Source: Adenophora triphylla var. japonica (Eukaryota > Streptophyta > Magnoliopsida > Asterales > Campanulaceae). From it: DNA of 64,000 nucleotides. Within the stretch, counting starts at the first letter, position 1. The number at the start of each line of letters is the position of its first letter. Shown in pieces: positions 35,176 to 47,963 of the stretch. Made by a program: the position numbers and the translations under genes. The notes under the pieces were generated by a model. It searched no databases. It was not told the DNA's origin and saw nothing but the letters and a program-made list of their open reading frames with translations. The stretch covers positions 124,001 through 188,000 of the forward strand of contig JAFEMH010000924.1 in assembly GCA_022495995.1 (NCBI GenBank), given 5' to 3'.

Positions 35176-35860
35176 CCCAAAAATGTCATCTTTTCATTAA
35201 AAATGTCATTTTTACATACATTCCCCCATTCCCAATTAGTAACCTCGGAACGGACCGATGTAAAAGATCCTATCTTTACATCGTACCTTCCATAAAGGTT
35301 TCATAATCTCTTTAGAAAAGGGACACCTTTGAACCCTATATCTCCGATTATCACTTAAGATGAGTATAAAGCATCTATACGAGCTCGACCATCTTAAAGT
35401 GTAGGATTGATGGGCTAAGGACCCTCCTTTTCTAAAGAACCTCATCTTTGACTACAAAGAGAGTCATTCTCTCGATCACGCAAGTCCCAAGGTCCAAAAA
35501 AAATGCGATGATCACAAGTCCAAGATGAGGGCGGGATCATAATCCCGAATACATAAAATCCAAGAAATCCCGAGCGACAACCAACAAATGGTTTGTACGT
35601 CCGGAAGACGACTTGGGACATTCCCTCCTTATCATCAAACACATGCACACAAGAAAGCACGCAAGCAAGCACGATTAATGGGATCTTGGGAGACTTGCTC
35701 CGGCAAGGCACCTTGGGTGAACGACGATCCGTTCTTCCCAAGGGGTAACTTAACCTCCGAACCCATAAAACCTTTTTTTCAAAGTTTTGAGGTAATCAAA
35801 ATGGCGTGGCGACTCCATTTTTCAAATTAAATCGGATGTCTTCAAACTAGCGTGAATCCA

Positions 35861-36990
35861 ACAAACACAAAATATTGGGCACACATTCACAACATCTCCC
35901 ATAATTTGTGAAGTGGGGTGATTTTTCTGGATTTTAGAGGGAATATCCCTTGATATATCCACACACCCATCCACATTATCTTCTGGAGCATCATCCTGAT
36001 CAGATTCAGAGGAACTATCCTCAGTTTCAAGATTTTGAGTGAATGTGGGAGCAGATGTGGATGCAGATGTGTCCACATCCTTGTTACATCCTTTGCAGGT
36101 TCAACAGGTTTTTCAATACTAGCAGTTTCTGTTGATTCTCCGACTGTTTACGCATCCTTCCAAATTCCGGTAAGCAACCTGAAACATCATCCTCAGCAGT
36201 CTTGAGGTTAAGGTCAAGTGAGTCATCAAAAACAACATTAGCAGATTCCATAATGGTCTTTGTTTTGAGATTAAATAATCTGTAAGCTCTACTATTAGTG
36301 AAATATCCAACGAAAATTGCTTTATCACTCTTTGAATCAAATTTGGACAAGCATTCTCTATCATTGTGAATGTAACAAATGTGCCCAAACACATGAAAGT
36401 ATTTCACAGTGGGTTTCTTTTCAAGAAGGATTTGATAAGGAGTGACAGTGCTACCAATCTTAAGGAACACTCTATTGCCAATGTGATAGGCAGTTTTTAA
36501 AGCTTCTGCCCAAAATTTATTGGACATATTTTTAGAACTTAGCATAACCCTAGCCATTTCTTGCAAAGTTCTATTCTTCCTTTCAGCAATTTCATTTTGC
36601 TGTGGAGTGATTGGTGCAGAAAATTCATGTGTGATTCCTTTAGAATTGCAGACAGCAGTAAACATTTGATTCTCATATTCAGTGCCATGGTCAGACCTAA
36701 TCCTCACAGTCTTAAGACCATAAAGATTTCTAACCCTTTTTACCAATTCTTGAATATTGTTTCAGATTTTTCTCTTAAGAACATCACCCAAGTGTACCTA
36801 GAATAATCATCAACACACACAAAGGTATACTTTTTCCTACCAAAGCTTTCAACTTCAATATGTCCCATTAAATCAGTATGAATCAGCTCCAAACACCTAA
36901 ATGTGGAGCACTGTTGGACCTTTTTACGTGATGCTTTTGTTTGCTTTCCCTTTTGACATGAACCACAGACATCAGAGTTCTTGAAGTTCA
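35861..36990 (-). pseudogene. SIRE-like copia integrase
   Basis: Reads TVRIRSDHGTEYENQMF, FSAPITPQQNEIAERKNRTL (catalytic Asp and Glu region), FWAEALKTAYHIGNRVF, KPTVKYFHVFGHICYIHND and KAIFVGYFTNSRAYRLFNL, ending in acidic linker pieces SSSESDQDD. The usual GVxERKNRT reads EIAERKNRT. Upstream core residues lie at 36750-36990 in another frame. No RT follows. Confidence 0.88.
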
Positions 36991-38316
36991 GCTTAGAAGG
37001 TCTTTAACAGTTTCAAATCTTTGAAGTTCTTTCAGAGTTCTACAACTGGCATGCCCTAATTTTTGGTACCACAGATTGACATCATTAGCTTTTGAGCTTA
37101 GGCAAGAAAGATTTTCACCAAATTGGTAACAATTGTCAGCAGATCTAGGACCAGTAAACACACACTTATTGTCCTTATCAAATACTTCACACAAGTGTTT
37201 GTTAAACTTCACATAAAGGTCATCATCACACAGTTGATTGATACTTATAAGGTTGGCTTTCAAGCCTTTCACATGGTACACATTGTGCAATTTAGGGAGA
37301 CCCTTGACATCTAGGGTTCCTTCCCAACAATTTTGTGTTGAGCACCTCCACCAAAGTTCACTTCCCCCCACTAATTAACTCATAGTCAAGAAGAACAGCT
37401 TGGTTCCCAGTCATATGCCTAGAGCACCCACTATCAAAATACCAAGAACCAGAGACAGTACTCTTGAGGGAAGAGTAAACAACATTGCAGGTAGTACTTG
37501 GTTTGGCCACCCTCTGCTTTACAGCTCTCTTTTTGTGGTGCAGAGGTCTCAGATTACCAAAATGTGTGTTCGAATGTGCATACATCTTCTCACACATCTG
37601 AGGCTGATTAAAGTAACCAGATTTTTTGTCAGCCTTAAGTTTGTAACAGAAGGGTCTAATGTGCCCAGGAGCAAAGCAATAATGGCAAATGTAGTGCCTC
37701 CTCCTTGGCATGTTCTCACTCAAAAATGATTTTTCTTTAGAAGTTGGTTTTTCTACACTTTTTGAAGTAGAAGCGTCACATTCCTCCTTTACAAAATTAC
37801 TTTGTTCAAAGCCTAGACCAGTTTTGTTAAGCTGACCCATAGAAATAGCTTCATCAAGTTTCATTTTACTTTGTTCAACTTGGAAAAAGTACTTTCAGCT
37901 TTTTCACACTCATTTTTGAATTTTTCAAGCTCAACTTCTCTCTTGGTCACAAGGACTTCAAGTTTGGCAATGGTATCTTTTTGAACATCATTTTCTTTTG
38001 AAAGTATGACTTTTTCATCTTCACAAGCAGCTAATTTATCAGAAAGAGATTTATTTATCTTAGCAAGTACCTCAATCTTGTCCATTCTCTTTATCCAATC
38101 TGTATGCAACTCCTTGTAGGTTGTAAATAGTTCCTCATAGGGAATGTCCCTATCCTCATCTTCAGAATCTCCTTTTACAGAGAAACAGTTCAGCATAAGG
38201 TCAGATGTGACACCAGATGTGTTCACATCTGAGACCACATCCACAGTTTCTTCAGGAATTCCTTCTTCTATATCTGCAGAAAAAGCATTAAACACAGAAT
38301 GGCAGTTGATTATAGA
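36991..38316 (-). pseudogene. SIRE-like copia gag C-terminus, zinc knuckle and protease
   Basis: A long coiled coil (LFTTYKELHTDWIKRMDKIE ... KINKSLSDKLAACEDEKVIL ... VTKREVELEKFKNECEKAES) leads to YICHYCFAPGHIRPFCYKLK (C-x2-C-x4-H-x4-C knuckle) and the protease motif WYFDSGCSRHMTG, then LPKLHNVYHVKGLKANLISI and WYQKLGHASCRTLK. It continues the gag at 48253 on the far side of the hAT. Two frame changes (near 37861 and 37360). Confidence 0.87.
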
Positions 38317-38495
38317 CATGTTAGTAGACGTGGCCGGTTCAATAAACCGTCGGTTAGCCGGTTAAAAATCGGCGGTTTTAAACCTCAAAATCCCCAACCG
38401 GAACCGAACCGCCTAACCGGCTAAACCGGTTACGGTTTAGGCGGTTTACGATTTTAACGGTTATCCGGTTAACCTCCGGTTTGACGGTTTGGATC

Positions 38496-38596
38496 TGCTC
38501 GGCCGAGTCTTTGGTGTTGCTCGGTCGAGCAACTCTTTTAGGGTTTAGGGGTTGAGGGTTGCTCGGTCGAGTCATATAGTAGTGCTCGGCCGAGCA
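38496..38596. repeat. TGCTCGGCCGAGCA cluster, left hAT arm
   Basis: TGCTCGGCCGAG (38496), TGCTCGGTCGAGCA (38518), TGCTCGGTCGAGTCATAT (about 38559) and TGCTCGGCCGAGCA (38583). The right arm carries a matching cluster at 47964-48068. Confidence 0.9.
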
Positions 38597-38639
38597 TATC
38601 ATTTTTCAGTTAATTTTTTAACAGTTTTCGTTAACTTTG

Positions 38640-38960
38640 TATGTAGTATATTAATTTTATTTTTTTTCAATTTTTTTTTTAGATAAATAAGACTATTTTA
38701 GACTTAAGTTTACTACATACATTTTTTGCAAAAAGGTTTATAAAAAAAGTTATGAATTTTTAAAGAAATAAAATTTAACGATTTTTTTAAAAAAGTTAAG
38801 TTTTAATTTTTTTCAATTTTTTTTGGATAAATAAGACTATTTTAGACTTAAGTTTACTACATACATTTTTTGAAAAAGGGTTTATAAAAAAAGTTATGAA
38901 TTTTGAAATAAATAGAACTTAACTTTTTTAAAAGAAACAAAAGTATATAAAAGAAAAAAG
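38640..38960. other. AT-rich hAT interior
   Basis: Two near-copies of about 125 bp (from TTTTTAGATAAATAAGACTA to AAAAAAGTTATGAATTTT) at about 38678 and 38820. No gene. Confidence 0.65.
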
Positions 38961-38999
38961 TGACGGTACCCTTAAATTTTATTAATTAAAATACAATTA

Positions 39000-39209
39000 C
39001 AACGAGGGTATTGGTAGGAGTGGTGGTGGTGATGGTGGTGGTGGTAGGCGGTAGTAGTGGACCTAGTGGTATTGATAGGAGTGGTAGTGATAGCCGGTAG
39101 GAGTGGTAGTAGTAGTGGTAGTAGCAGTAGTGGTGGTGGTGGTAGTAGTACTAGTAGTAGTGGTAACAGTAGTGGTGGTAGTGGTGAATGGTGATGGTGG
39201 TGATGTAGA
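39000..39209. repeat. GGT/AGT simple repeat, left of copia C
   Basis: Imperfect TGG/TAG trinucleotide array. Continues on the other side of copia C at 47403-47915. Translates to Val/Ser/Gly or Thr/Pro/Leu runs that are not genes. Confidence 0.95.
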
Positions 39210-40571
39210 TGTTGGGTTTTACGGGTCCATGCGCAGCGGAATTAAGCATTAAAAACATAAAACCCAAGAAGCCCTAGGATCCGTTCTATACAATTAATTT
39301 GAATACCTATGAGATAGAATTAAACCAACCTTGAAACGCTTTCCGGTCTTGAGCTATCGAACGATTTGATTATGTGATATCGAATCACAAACTTCGTTCT
39401 TCAACTTGCTTGAACTCTAGGCCTTGATCGATGAACGAGCGAAGACCCTCTTTTGGTATCCACACCTTTGAATGAATCCAAGAACAATTTCTTGTTGATT
39501 GCTAGATCTAAAACCTTGAAGAATATTGAGAGAATTTGATTGTGAATTTTGCTTTAAAATTTCGGCTAGTCTTTTAGGTCTGACAGAGCCCTTGTATTTA
39601 TACTAAAATAGTGTAAATACCTCTTCTAATCGTATTAGGAGAGACAGGCTGTCAAAAAAACGCGTATTGGCCTATTATGTCGCGCGGTATATCAAGCCAT
39701 TGGCTTGATATGTCGCGTGACATAAGTAGCCAGTTTCTGAGCCTCTCAATCATTCTTCCTCCGGTTTAACCAATTCATTCTAGTTGTGTGTGACCCAATA
39801 GGATTACATTATGTTGGCAATGAGTTCGATCATATCGAACCTCATAAGACATAAGCGGACTCTAGCAAGCCATTATGTCTACCCAAATAATGCAACGTAA
39901 GAGTTCACGTTTCCAACGGTGTACTTCCATTTATCCCTTTTGTCTCACGATGTTATATTGAACACAAGTCATGGTCCTTGTCAACTTGTTATTGTTCAAT
40001 GCTTTCTCGATTCTTGAGTATAATGATAATTCCAATCACATTGGGGTACGGCCATACACTTTCATCATTATCACTCATCGAGGGGCCCAATCATAACATC
40101 TCTCTTCCGAGGGACAAATTCCTTCTTGACTTATCATCCTTCCCATCATGAATCCGATCATGCCAATGATAGTCTTTATAGATATCGTGTTAAGATATCG
40201 TTTGACTAAAATCAAACATGACTTTCATCATATGTAAGGTTATGATAGTCTTAGGTCTAGGAAATAAATGAAGTAACCGTATGAGATTTAAGTATGACAT
40301 TTGACCATGACATAAATCTCATGCGGGTCATGTCCAGTCACTTGTTCTCTAACAAGTACCCATAATTTCAATGTGCATCTCTTATGCATATAATCATCAC
40401 ATGATTATCCATTGACAATTATACTAATTTATTCTCTTAATAATTAGGACGGAGATTATTATAAACAAATATACAAAACATATAATAATCAAATAATAAA
40501 CATCTCATATAATAATAAATAATGTCAACACATAAGTCTATCAATCATAGGCCTAGGGCATAACACCAACA
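39210..40571 (-). repeat. copia C 3' LTR
   Basis: 1362 bp. Minus-strand TATAAATA at 39595-39602. Upstream of it are TGTCGCGCGG (39678), the inverted repeat ATATCAAGCCA/TGGCTTGATAT (39689-39711) and TGTCGCGTGACA (39711-39722). Confidence 0.95.
39595..39722 (-). promoter_or_regulatory. copia C promoter: palindromes and TATA box
   Basis: Two TGTCGCGYG-type cores flank an 11-bp-arm palindrome, 75-125 bp upstream of the TATA box. The same arrangement is in the other LTR (46509-46553, TATA at 46428-46435). Confidence 0.65.
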
Positions 40572-42370
40572 GTCTCCCACTTGCACTAGGCCCAATCTAC
40601 CATGTATCGAATACCCATGGACCTAACATGACCATCATATTTAGCTTGCGAGAGAGCCTTAGTTAGTGGGTCCGCCACGTTGTCATCGTGTCTACTCTGC
40701 ATATCTTAACGTCTTCCACTTTTCACATATCTCGCGGATAATGTGGAAACGTCGAAGTATGTGTTTGGATCTCGTGTGATCTTGGTTCCTTTGCTTGTGC
40801 AATGGCACCATTGTTATCACAAGTAAAGTTCAATAGGGTCTTTGATGCTTGGAACGACTTCCAAATCACTAATGAACTTTTTGATCCAAACTGCTTCCTG
40901 AGCTGCATCGGATGCCGCTATGTACTCAGCTTCGGTTGTAGAATCAGCGACGGTACTTTGCTTGGAACTTTTCCAACTCACATTGCCTCCATTAAGCGTA
41001 AACAAAAATCCAGAGTGCAATCTGAAATCATCCTTGTCGGTTTGGAAGCTAGCATCTGTGTAGCCTTTAACTACAAGATCTTCTTCCATACCTCCAAAAA
41101 CCAAGAATACATCCTTAGTTCTTCGTAAGTACTTAAGGATATTCTTGACTGCTATCCAATGTGGTTCACCGGGATCAGATTGGTACCTACTCGTCATGCT
41201 TAGAGCACACGAGACATCGGGTCTAGTACATAACATAGCATACATGATAGACCCAATTGCCGAAGCATATGGAATACCATTCATTCTCTTTCGCTCATCA
41301 TTAGTCTTTGGACATTGATTCTTGCTAAGAGATATACCATGCAACATTGGCAAATTCCCTCTTTTAGAATTTTCCATTTGGAATCTTCTAAGGACTTTGT
41401 CAATGTAAGTACTTTGACTTAAACCAATCATCCTCTTGGATCTATCTCTATAGATCTTGATACCAAGGATATATGCGGCTTCGCCCATATCTTTCATTGA
41501 AAAGCACTTTCCCAACCAAGACTTGACAGTCTCTAGTGCGGGAATGTCATTTCCAATGAGTAAGATATCGTCGACATACAACACTAAAAATAGTGCTACG
41601 CTCCCACTAATTTTCTTGTATACACAAGGTTCATCTTCGTTCTTGATAAAACCAAACTCCTTGATTGCTTCATCAAAACGTAGATTCCAACTCCTTGAAG
41701 CTTGCTTCAATCCATAAATGGATTTCGCAACTTACACACCTTGTTAGAATTTTACGGATGACAAAACCTTCGGGTTGTATCATGTATACATCCTCAAGTA
41801 ACTTCCCATTAAGGAAAATTTGTTTTGACATCCATTTGCCATATCTCATAGTCATAATATGCGGCTATGGCAAGTAAAATTCTAATAGACTTAAGCATAG
41901 CTACAGCGAAAAGGTTTCATCATAGTCTATGCCATGAATCGCCTATATCCCTTAGCTACTAGCCTAGCCTTATAGGTGTGCACCTTCCCATCCATATCGG
42001 TCTTCTTCTTGAAAACCCATTTGCACCCTATGGTTTTTACACCTTCGGGTGGATCAATCAAGTTCCAAACTTGATTATCGGCCATGGATTGTAATTCGGA
42101 CTTCATGGCTTCTTGCCATTTTTCCGAATCCGGAGCGGACATCGCTTCTTGATAGCAAGCTGGGTTCATCATTTTCGATTAACTCCACTTCATCACTTTC
42201 CGTAACGAGAAATCCATATCTCTCGGGTTCGGATCGTGATCTACCACTTCGGCGAGGAACTTGTGCATCTTGAACCGGTTCCACAACGGTTTGTGAACTT
42301 GGTTCTGGTTTCTACCATTGGTTCAATGTTGTTTTCGGGTTCTCGAACTTCTTCGAGATCTATTTTACTC
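40572..42370 (-). pseudogene. copia C RT and RNase H
   Basis: RT begins with AMSAPDSEKWQEAMKSELQS and TIGCKWVFKKKTDMDGK (41927-42172). After frame changes come WMSKQIFLNGKLLEDVYMIQ and QPEGF (about 41760-41850). The long open part (40817-41710) has KQASRSWNLRFDEAIKEF, YVDDILLIGND, EAAYILGIKIYRDRS, LCTRPDVSCALSMTSRYQSD and RNase H ADSTTEAEYIAASDA (acidic residues kept). The C-terminal DNNGAIAQAKEPRSHE is at 40723-40816. The purine tract lies at 40572-40583. Confidence 0.92.
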
Positions 42371-43680
42371 CCACTTGGTTCCTTTGCGAAGAAACTCCTT
42401 TTCTAAGAAAGTACCATTTCGAGCAACAAACACTTTGTTCTCGTTTCGGTTGTAGAAATAGTATCCTTTGGTTTCCTTAGGATATCCCACAAAAACACAT
42501 TTATCGATTTAGGTGCTAGCTTGTCGAAGTTAACTTCTTGACATATGCATCACAACCCCAAATCTTCATGAAAGACAAACTAGGTTTTCTTCCATGCCAC
42601 ATCTCATATGGGGTCTTTTGAACCGATTTGGTAGGAACTCTATTTATAGTGAAAGCAAAGCAGCTTCTAGTGCATGTCCCCAAAAGGATAAAGGAAGCTC
42701 AACTTGACTCATCATAGAACGAACCATGTCCAACAAAGTTCTATTCCTCCTTTCGGACACACCATTCCATTGTGGTGTTCCGGGTGGAGAGAGTTCTCAA
42801 ACGATTCCACAACTCTTAAGATGATCACAAATTATTGGCTCAAATATTCACCACCTCGATCGGATCGAAGTACCTTAATAGTTTTGCCAAGTTGATTTTG
42901 CACCTAATTTTGAAATATTCGAAATATCTCAAACGATTCACTCTTATGTTTCATTAGATAAACATATCCAAATCTACTATAATCATCATGAATGTTATGA
43001 AGTACCGAAATCCTCCCTAGCATCGCTACTCATAGGCCCACATACATCGGTATGTATGAGTCCTAATAAGTCGCCCGCCCTTTCACCGGTTTTGGTAAAT
43101 GGGTCCTTGGTCATCTTGCCAAGTAAACAAGATTCGCATGTCTCATATGATTCATAATCATGTGAGTCCAAAAATCCATCTTTGTGGAGTTTAGAAATGC
43201 GTTTCTCGTTTATATGGCCAAGACGACAATGCCATAAGTAAGTGTGGTTTACATCATTGGGTTTAGATTTCTTGTTAATGTTATAGACATCATTATCGCG
43301 ATTTTCAACATCAAGAATATAAAGGCCATTGAATGAAACAAAGAGCAGATAATAATGCATATCACTCTTGTAAATAGAAAATTTCTTATCACATATAAGA
43401 AAATTAAAACCTTCATTATCCAAACATGAAATCGAAATAATATTCCTACTTAAAGGCTGGAACGTAATAACAATTGTTCAAAACAAGTATTAGTCCACTA
43501 GGTAAAGTAACTTCATAAGTTCCTACGGCTAATGCAGCAACTCTTGCTCCATTCCCCACACGTAGGTCCACTTCACCTTCCTTAAGCATCCTTCGTTCTT
43601 TAGACCCCGCACATTTAAACAAATGTGAGTTCCACATCCGTATCCAATACCCAAGAACTAGAAGTAGATAGGAATATATC
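42371..43680 (-). pseudogene. copia C integrase and protease
   Basis: Right to left: protease end and pre-integrase (VDLRVGNGARVAALAVGTYE), then HTYLWHCRLGHINEKRISKL and CESCLLGKM (His/Cys zinc site), LIHTDVCGPMSS, then core and C-terminal pieces in shifted frames around 42500-42900. Interrupted by at least four frame changes. Confidence 0.85.
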
Positions 43681-44550
43681 TATAACAAAGATACCTGAAG
43701 TTGAAGCAACTCCTTTGCTCTTCTTCGGTGCTTCCTTGTATTTTGCGCAATTTCTCCTCCAATGTCCAATCTCATTGCAATGGAAGCGGATTGCGTCCTC
43801 TTGGGACTTAGGCTTAGCCTCTTTAGGCTTGGAGGCCTCTTTGGGCTTGGCAACCTTTGCCTTAGGATTAGCAACCTTTGCTTTTCCTTTACCCTTGAAC
43901 CCTTTCCCTTGTTAACCATTAGCACTTGATCGGTCTTCTTCTCGACAATCGGTTTCCGCAGTAGTCAACATTTGAACTAACTCGGAAAGGTTTCTATTCA
44001 TTACACCCATGTTATAGTGCATTATGAAATGACTAAAACTTTTAGGTAATGAATGCAAGATTATGTCGGTAGCCAACTCTTGGCTAATTGGAAAACCGAG
44101 CCTTTCAAGATGCTCAGTGTGGGCCTTTAACTTGAGAGCATGGGGACCAACAAAGCTTGTCCTTCACTCATCTTGCATGAGGTCAAGGATGCAACCTGTG
44201 TTGTACCTTTCTTGCCTAGCTTGAATTTGGAACATTTCCATCGCCCGATTGTTTAAGTCGATTGTCCCCAGTGCTCAAGATTCTTCGAAGACTCTTGCAC
44301 ATGGCGGAGAGCATAAGGCCACCAACATCTGTACAGTCACGCTTGTGCTTCAGATATTGTTCCCTTATTGCCCTAGCGGCATTGGCGGCAGTTCAGGTGG
44401 AATAGGTTCGGTGAGAACGTGCGGTTTCTCCTCTTGTTTGAGAACAATTCTCAAACTACGGATCCAATCCATATAGTTTGTACCATTCTCTTCCAACTTT
44501 TCCTTCTCAAGGATAGATCGCAAAGAAAAGTGATTATTGTTTGATGCCAT
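43681..44550 (-). pseudogene. copia C gag
   Basis: Starts at ATG 44550 with MASNNNHFSLRSILEKEKLE and GTNYMDWIRSLRIVLKQEEK, the standard copia gag N-terminus. It continues through frame changes to a Lys/Pro-rich segment and a partly preserved knuckle. It would form the capsid if intact. Confidence 0.88.
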
Positions 44551-46026
44551 TTATTCTACAAAAAGATATACATAAAATATGAACACATATAAGTAAACAT
44601 ATTATATGAGAAGTATAGTGCATTTAAATAAATGCTCCCACTAAATTATACACCTTCAAATGCAAATAAGCATAATATACATTTAATGGGCTAAGATCCA
44701 ACTTTAATTCAATTTCAAGTTTGCTATGGCAAACCGCTCAAAATTAAATTAATTAGGTAGAAAACATCAATCATATCACATATATGACTCTTAGATCTTT
44801 TATGAGATCAATTCAAGACATCATATGTCTAGGCATATTTTAATCTCATCTTATGCCTTGGGTCCAAAACCATTTTGATAACCCAATTAAGTTCATTCAC
44901 TTTAAAACGTATAGGAACCACCATTTCCTCATCTTGCTCGCATTCGAATAGAATCAAAGCACCTTGCTATGGCAAGCCCACCCAAACTATCCGAATGATC
45001 TCAAGTGTTTTTAATCATGAATTGGCATAAAGAACTTAAAAGTTAAATGAAGGTTCTTTAAAGGTAGATTATAAGCATATCAGAAAGATAGTCAAAATCA
45101 TGCACCAGGTAAGTTCCCAGGAAGATAGGTGAGCCGCAAGGACTTCTTAAGTACCAACTCTTCCTTAGACAGAACTCTCCTAGACATGCATAATTAGAAA
45201 TCAACTCTGATTAGGCAACATAATCCTTACCTTTTATAAACAATCAGTTTCCTTTTAAATTTCGCGTATTTATGACTTGTTTCCATAAACAATCATAAGA
45301 TCCAAAATTTACAATGTCTAAATCTAAACATATTAGGAAACTAAATATCATGTTTCAACTAAACATCTAATTTAATAATTCTTAACAATTAAGAACAAAT
45401 AATTCATGCATCGCAACAATTAATAAAACACATCTAAATTAATTAAGCATGCATAAACAATGAATCAATCTAGCATGGACTTATAAACTCAATTTTATAA
45501 CATCCAGATTTTCATATACATTGCAATAATTATTAAAATCATATTTTAATCAATTAATCATGTATATCAATGAATCAATCTATCGCGGACTTATAAACTC
45601 AATTTTATAACATCCAGATTTTCATATCAACATATCAGATTGTAAACACAATCATAGAATAGTAGAAAATTTGAACAAACAGATTCTCGCCTTGGCTTAT
45701 TATGTCGCGTGACAACATCAGCCAGAGGCTTAATATGTCGCGCGACCTAACATGCCAGTTAACCTGAATTCCACATGGCTCGATATGTCGCACGACATAG
45801 GCAGCCAGGTTACAGGATTTCCAGATTCGAACCAATACAGATTACAGCCAATTAAATCACATAAAACAGCCTTTTTACAGATTTAATTCAGCATAAATTG
45901 AAAACGATTTTCACATTGTTTCACATAAACAATTAAAGATTCTATCACATACAAAACATGCAATAAGCATATAAACAATTTATATCTTAAACCTAGCATG
46001 TTAATTCAAACTTAATCATACGAACG
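44551..46026 (-). other. copia C leader
   Basis: No gene. It holds a ~60-bp segment duplicated at 110-bp spacing (about 45458-45517 and 45568-45627) and a palindrome array at 45701-45798 near the PBS. Confidence 0.75.
45701..45798 (-). repeat. TGTCGCGYGACA array in the copia C leader
   Basis: TGTCGCGTGACA (about 45702), TGTCGCGCGACC (about 45738) and TGTCGCACGACA (about 45787). Same core, on the opposite strand, as the 23-bp array in copia B and in the same place between PBS and gag. Confidence 0.88.
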
Positions 46027-46038
46027 GCTCGATACCAC
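46027..46038 (-). other. copia C primer-binding site (degenerate)
   Basis: Minus strand TGGTATCGAGCC, i.e. TGGTATCAGAGCC with a base missing, 4 nt from the LTR. Confidence 0.7.
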
Positions 46039-46042
46039 CCTT

Positions 46043-47402
46043 TGTTGGGTTTTACGGGTCCATGCGCAGCGGAATTAAGCATTAAAAACATAAAACCCAA
46101 GAAGCCCTAGGATCCGTTCTATACAATTAATTTGAATACCTATGAGATAGAATTAAACCAACCTTGAAACGCTTTCCGGTCTTGAGCTATCGAACGATTT
46201 GATTATGTGATATCGAATCACAAACTTCGTTCTTCAACTTGCTTGAACTCTAGGCCTTGATCGATGAACGAGCGAAGACCCTCTTTTGGTATCCACACCT
46301 TTGAATGAATCCAAGAACAATTTCTTGTTGATTGCTAGATCTAAAACCTTGAAGAATATTGAGAGAATTTGATTGTGAATTTTGCTTTAAAATTTCGGCT
46401 AGGCTTTTAGGTCTGACAGAGCCCTTGTATTTATACTAAAATAGTGTAAATACCTCTTCTAATCGTATTAGGAGAGACAGGCTGTCAAAAACGCGTATTG
46501 GCCTATTATGTCGCGCGGTATATCAAGCCATTGGCTTGATATGTCGCGTGACATAAGTAGCCAGTTTCAGAGCCTCTCAATCATTCTTCCTCCGGTTTAA
46601 CCAATTCATTCTAGTTGTGTGTGACCCAATAGGATTACATTATGTTGGCAATGAGTTCGATCATATCGAACCTCATAAGACATAAGCGGACTCTAGCAAG
46701 CCATTATGTCTACCCAAATAATGCAACGTAAGAGTTCACGTTTCCAACGGTGTACTTCCATTTATCCCTTTTGTCTCACGATGTTATATTGAACACAAGT
46801 CATGGTCCTTTTCAACTTGTTATTGTTCAATGCTTTCTCGATTCTTGAGTATAATGATAATTCCAATCACATTGGGGTACGGCCATACACTTTCATCATT
46901 ATCACTCATCGAGGGCCCAATCATAACATCTCTCTTCCGAGGGACAAATTCCTTCTTGACTTATCATCCTTCCCATCATGAATCCGATCATGCCAATGAT
47001 AGTCTTTATAGATATCGTGTTAAGATATCGTTTGACTAAAATCAAACATGACTTTCATCATATGTAAGGTTATGATAGTCTTAGGTCTAGGAAATAAATG
47101 AAGTAACCGTATGAGATTTAAGTATGACATTTGACCATGACATAAATCTCATGCGGGTCATGTCCAGTCACTTGTTCTCTAACAAGTACCCATAATTTCA
47201 ATGTGCATCTCTTATGCATATAATCATCACATGATTATCCATTGACAATTATACTAATTTATTCTCTTAATAATTAGGGACAGAGATTATTATAAACAAA
47301 TATACAAAACATATAATAATCAAATAATAAACATCTCATATAATAATAAATAATGTCAACACATAAGTCTATCAATCATAGGCCTAGGGCATAACACCAA
47401 CA
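46043..47402 (-). repeat. copia C 5' LTR
   Basis: 1360 bp, nearly identical to 39210-40571. Confidence 0.95.
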
Positions 47403-47783
47403 GTAGACTGGTAGTAGTGGTAGTGGTAGCGGTATTAGTGGTGGTGGTAGTAGTAGTAGTGGTAGTAGTAGTGGTGGTGGTGGTGATGGTTGTGGTGTAG
47501 ACTAGTAGTAGTGGTATTGGTAGGAGTGTTAGTGGTAGGAGTGGTAGTGGTAGCGGTAGTAGTGGTGGTGGTAGTAGTAGTAGTGGTAGTAGTGGTGGTG
47601 GTGGTGTAGACTGGTAGTAGTGGTACTGGTATTGGTAGGAGTGGTAGTAGTAGCGGTAGTAGTGGATGTGATAGTAGTAGTAGTGGTAGTAGTAATAGTG
47701 GTGGTGGTGGTAGTAGTGGTGGTGGTAGTAGTGGTGGTGGTGGTAGTGGTAGCGATAGTAGTGGTGGTGATAGTAGTAGTAGA

Positions 47784-47820
<37 letters not shown>

Positions 47821-47915
47821 GGTGGTGGTGTAGACTAGTAGGAGTGGTAGTAGTAGTGGTAGTAGTTGTGGTGGTGGTGGTGGTACTGGTAGTAGTAGTG
47901 GTGGTGGTGGTAAAC
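47403..47915. repeat. GGT/AGT simple repeat, right of copia C
   Basis: About 500 bp of TGG/TAG/GTG triplets with three TGTAGACTAGTAG-type interruptions (near 47497, 47606 and 47829), suggesting a higher-order unit of roughly 110-220 bp. Confidence 0.95.
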
Positions 47916-47963
47916 ATAACGGCTAGTTTGAAAAAGTAGCTGTTGGAATGAGTTCTGGCGTTC

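Larger units (their letters stand above)
34140..35860 (+). mobile_element. Tat2: LTR of a second Tat-like family (solo or truncated)
   Basis: Homologous in layout and partly in sequence to the Tat1 LTR: TTCCGGAAATATTCTG near the start, TATAAATA at 34487-34494, then AACTTAACCTCCGAACCC and GGCGTGGCGACTCCATTTTT near the end, closing with GCGTGAATCCA at 35860. No interior or second LTR is present. The left edge is uncertain; ACAAA follows at 35861-35865. Confidence 0.65.
39210..47402 (-). mobile_element. copia C: young Ty1/copia element
   Basis: 8193 bp, TGTTGGG...CCAACA, flanked by GTAGA (39205-39209 and 47403-47407). LTRs of 1362 and 1360 bp differ at about seven places by eye, the lowest divergence in this window, so it is the youngest LTR insertion here. 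Minus-strand order gag-PR-IN-RT-RH; several frameshifts prevent a full polyprotein. Confidence 0.95.
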
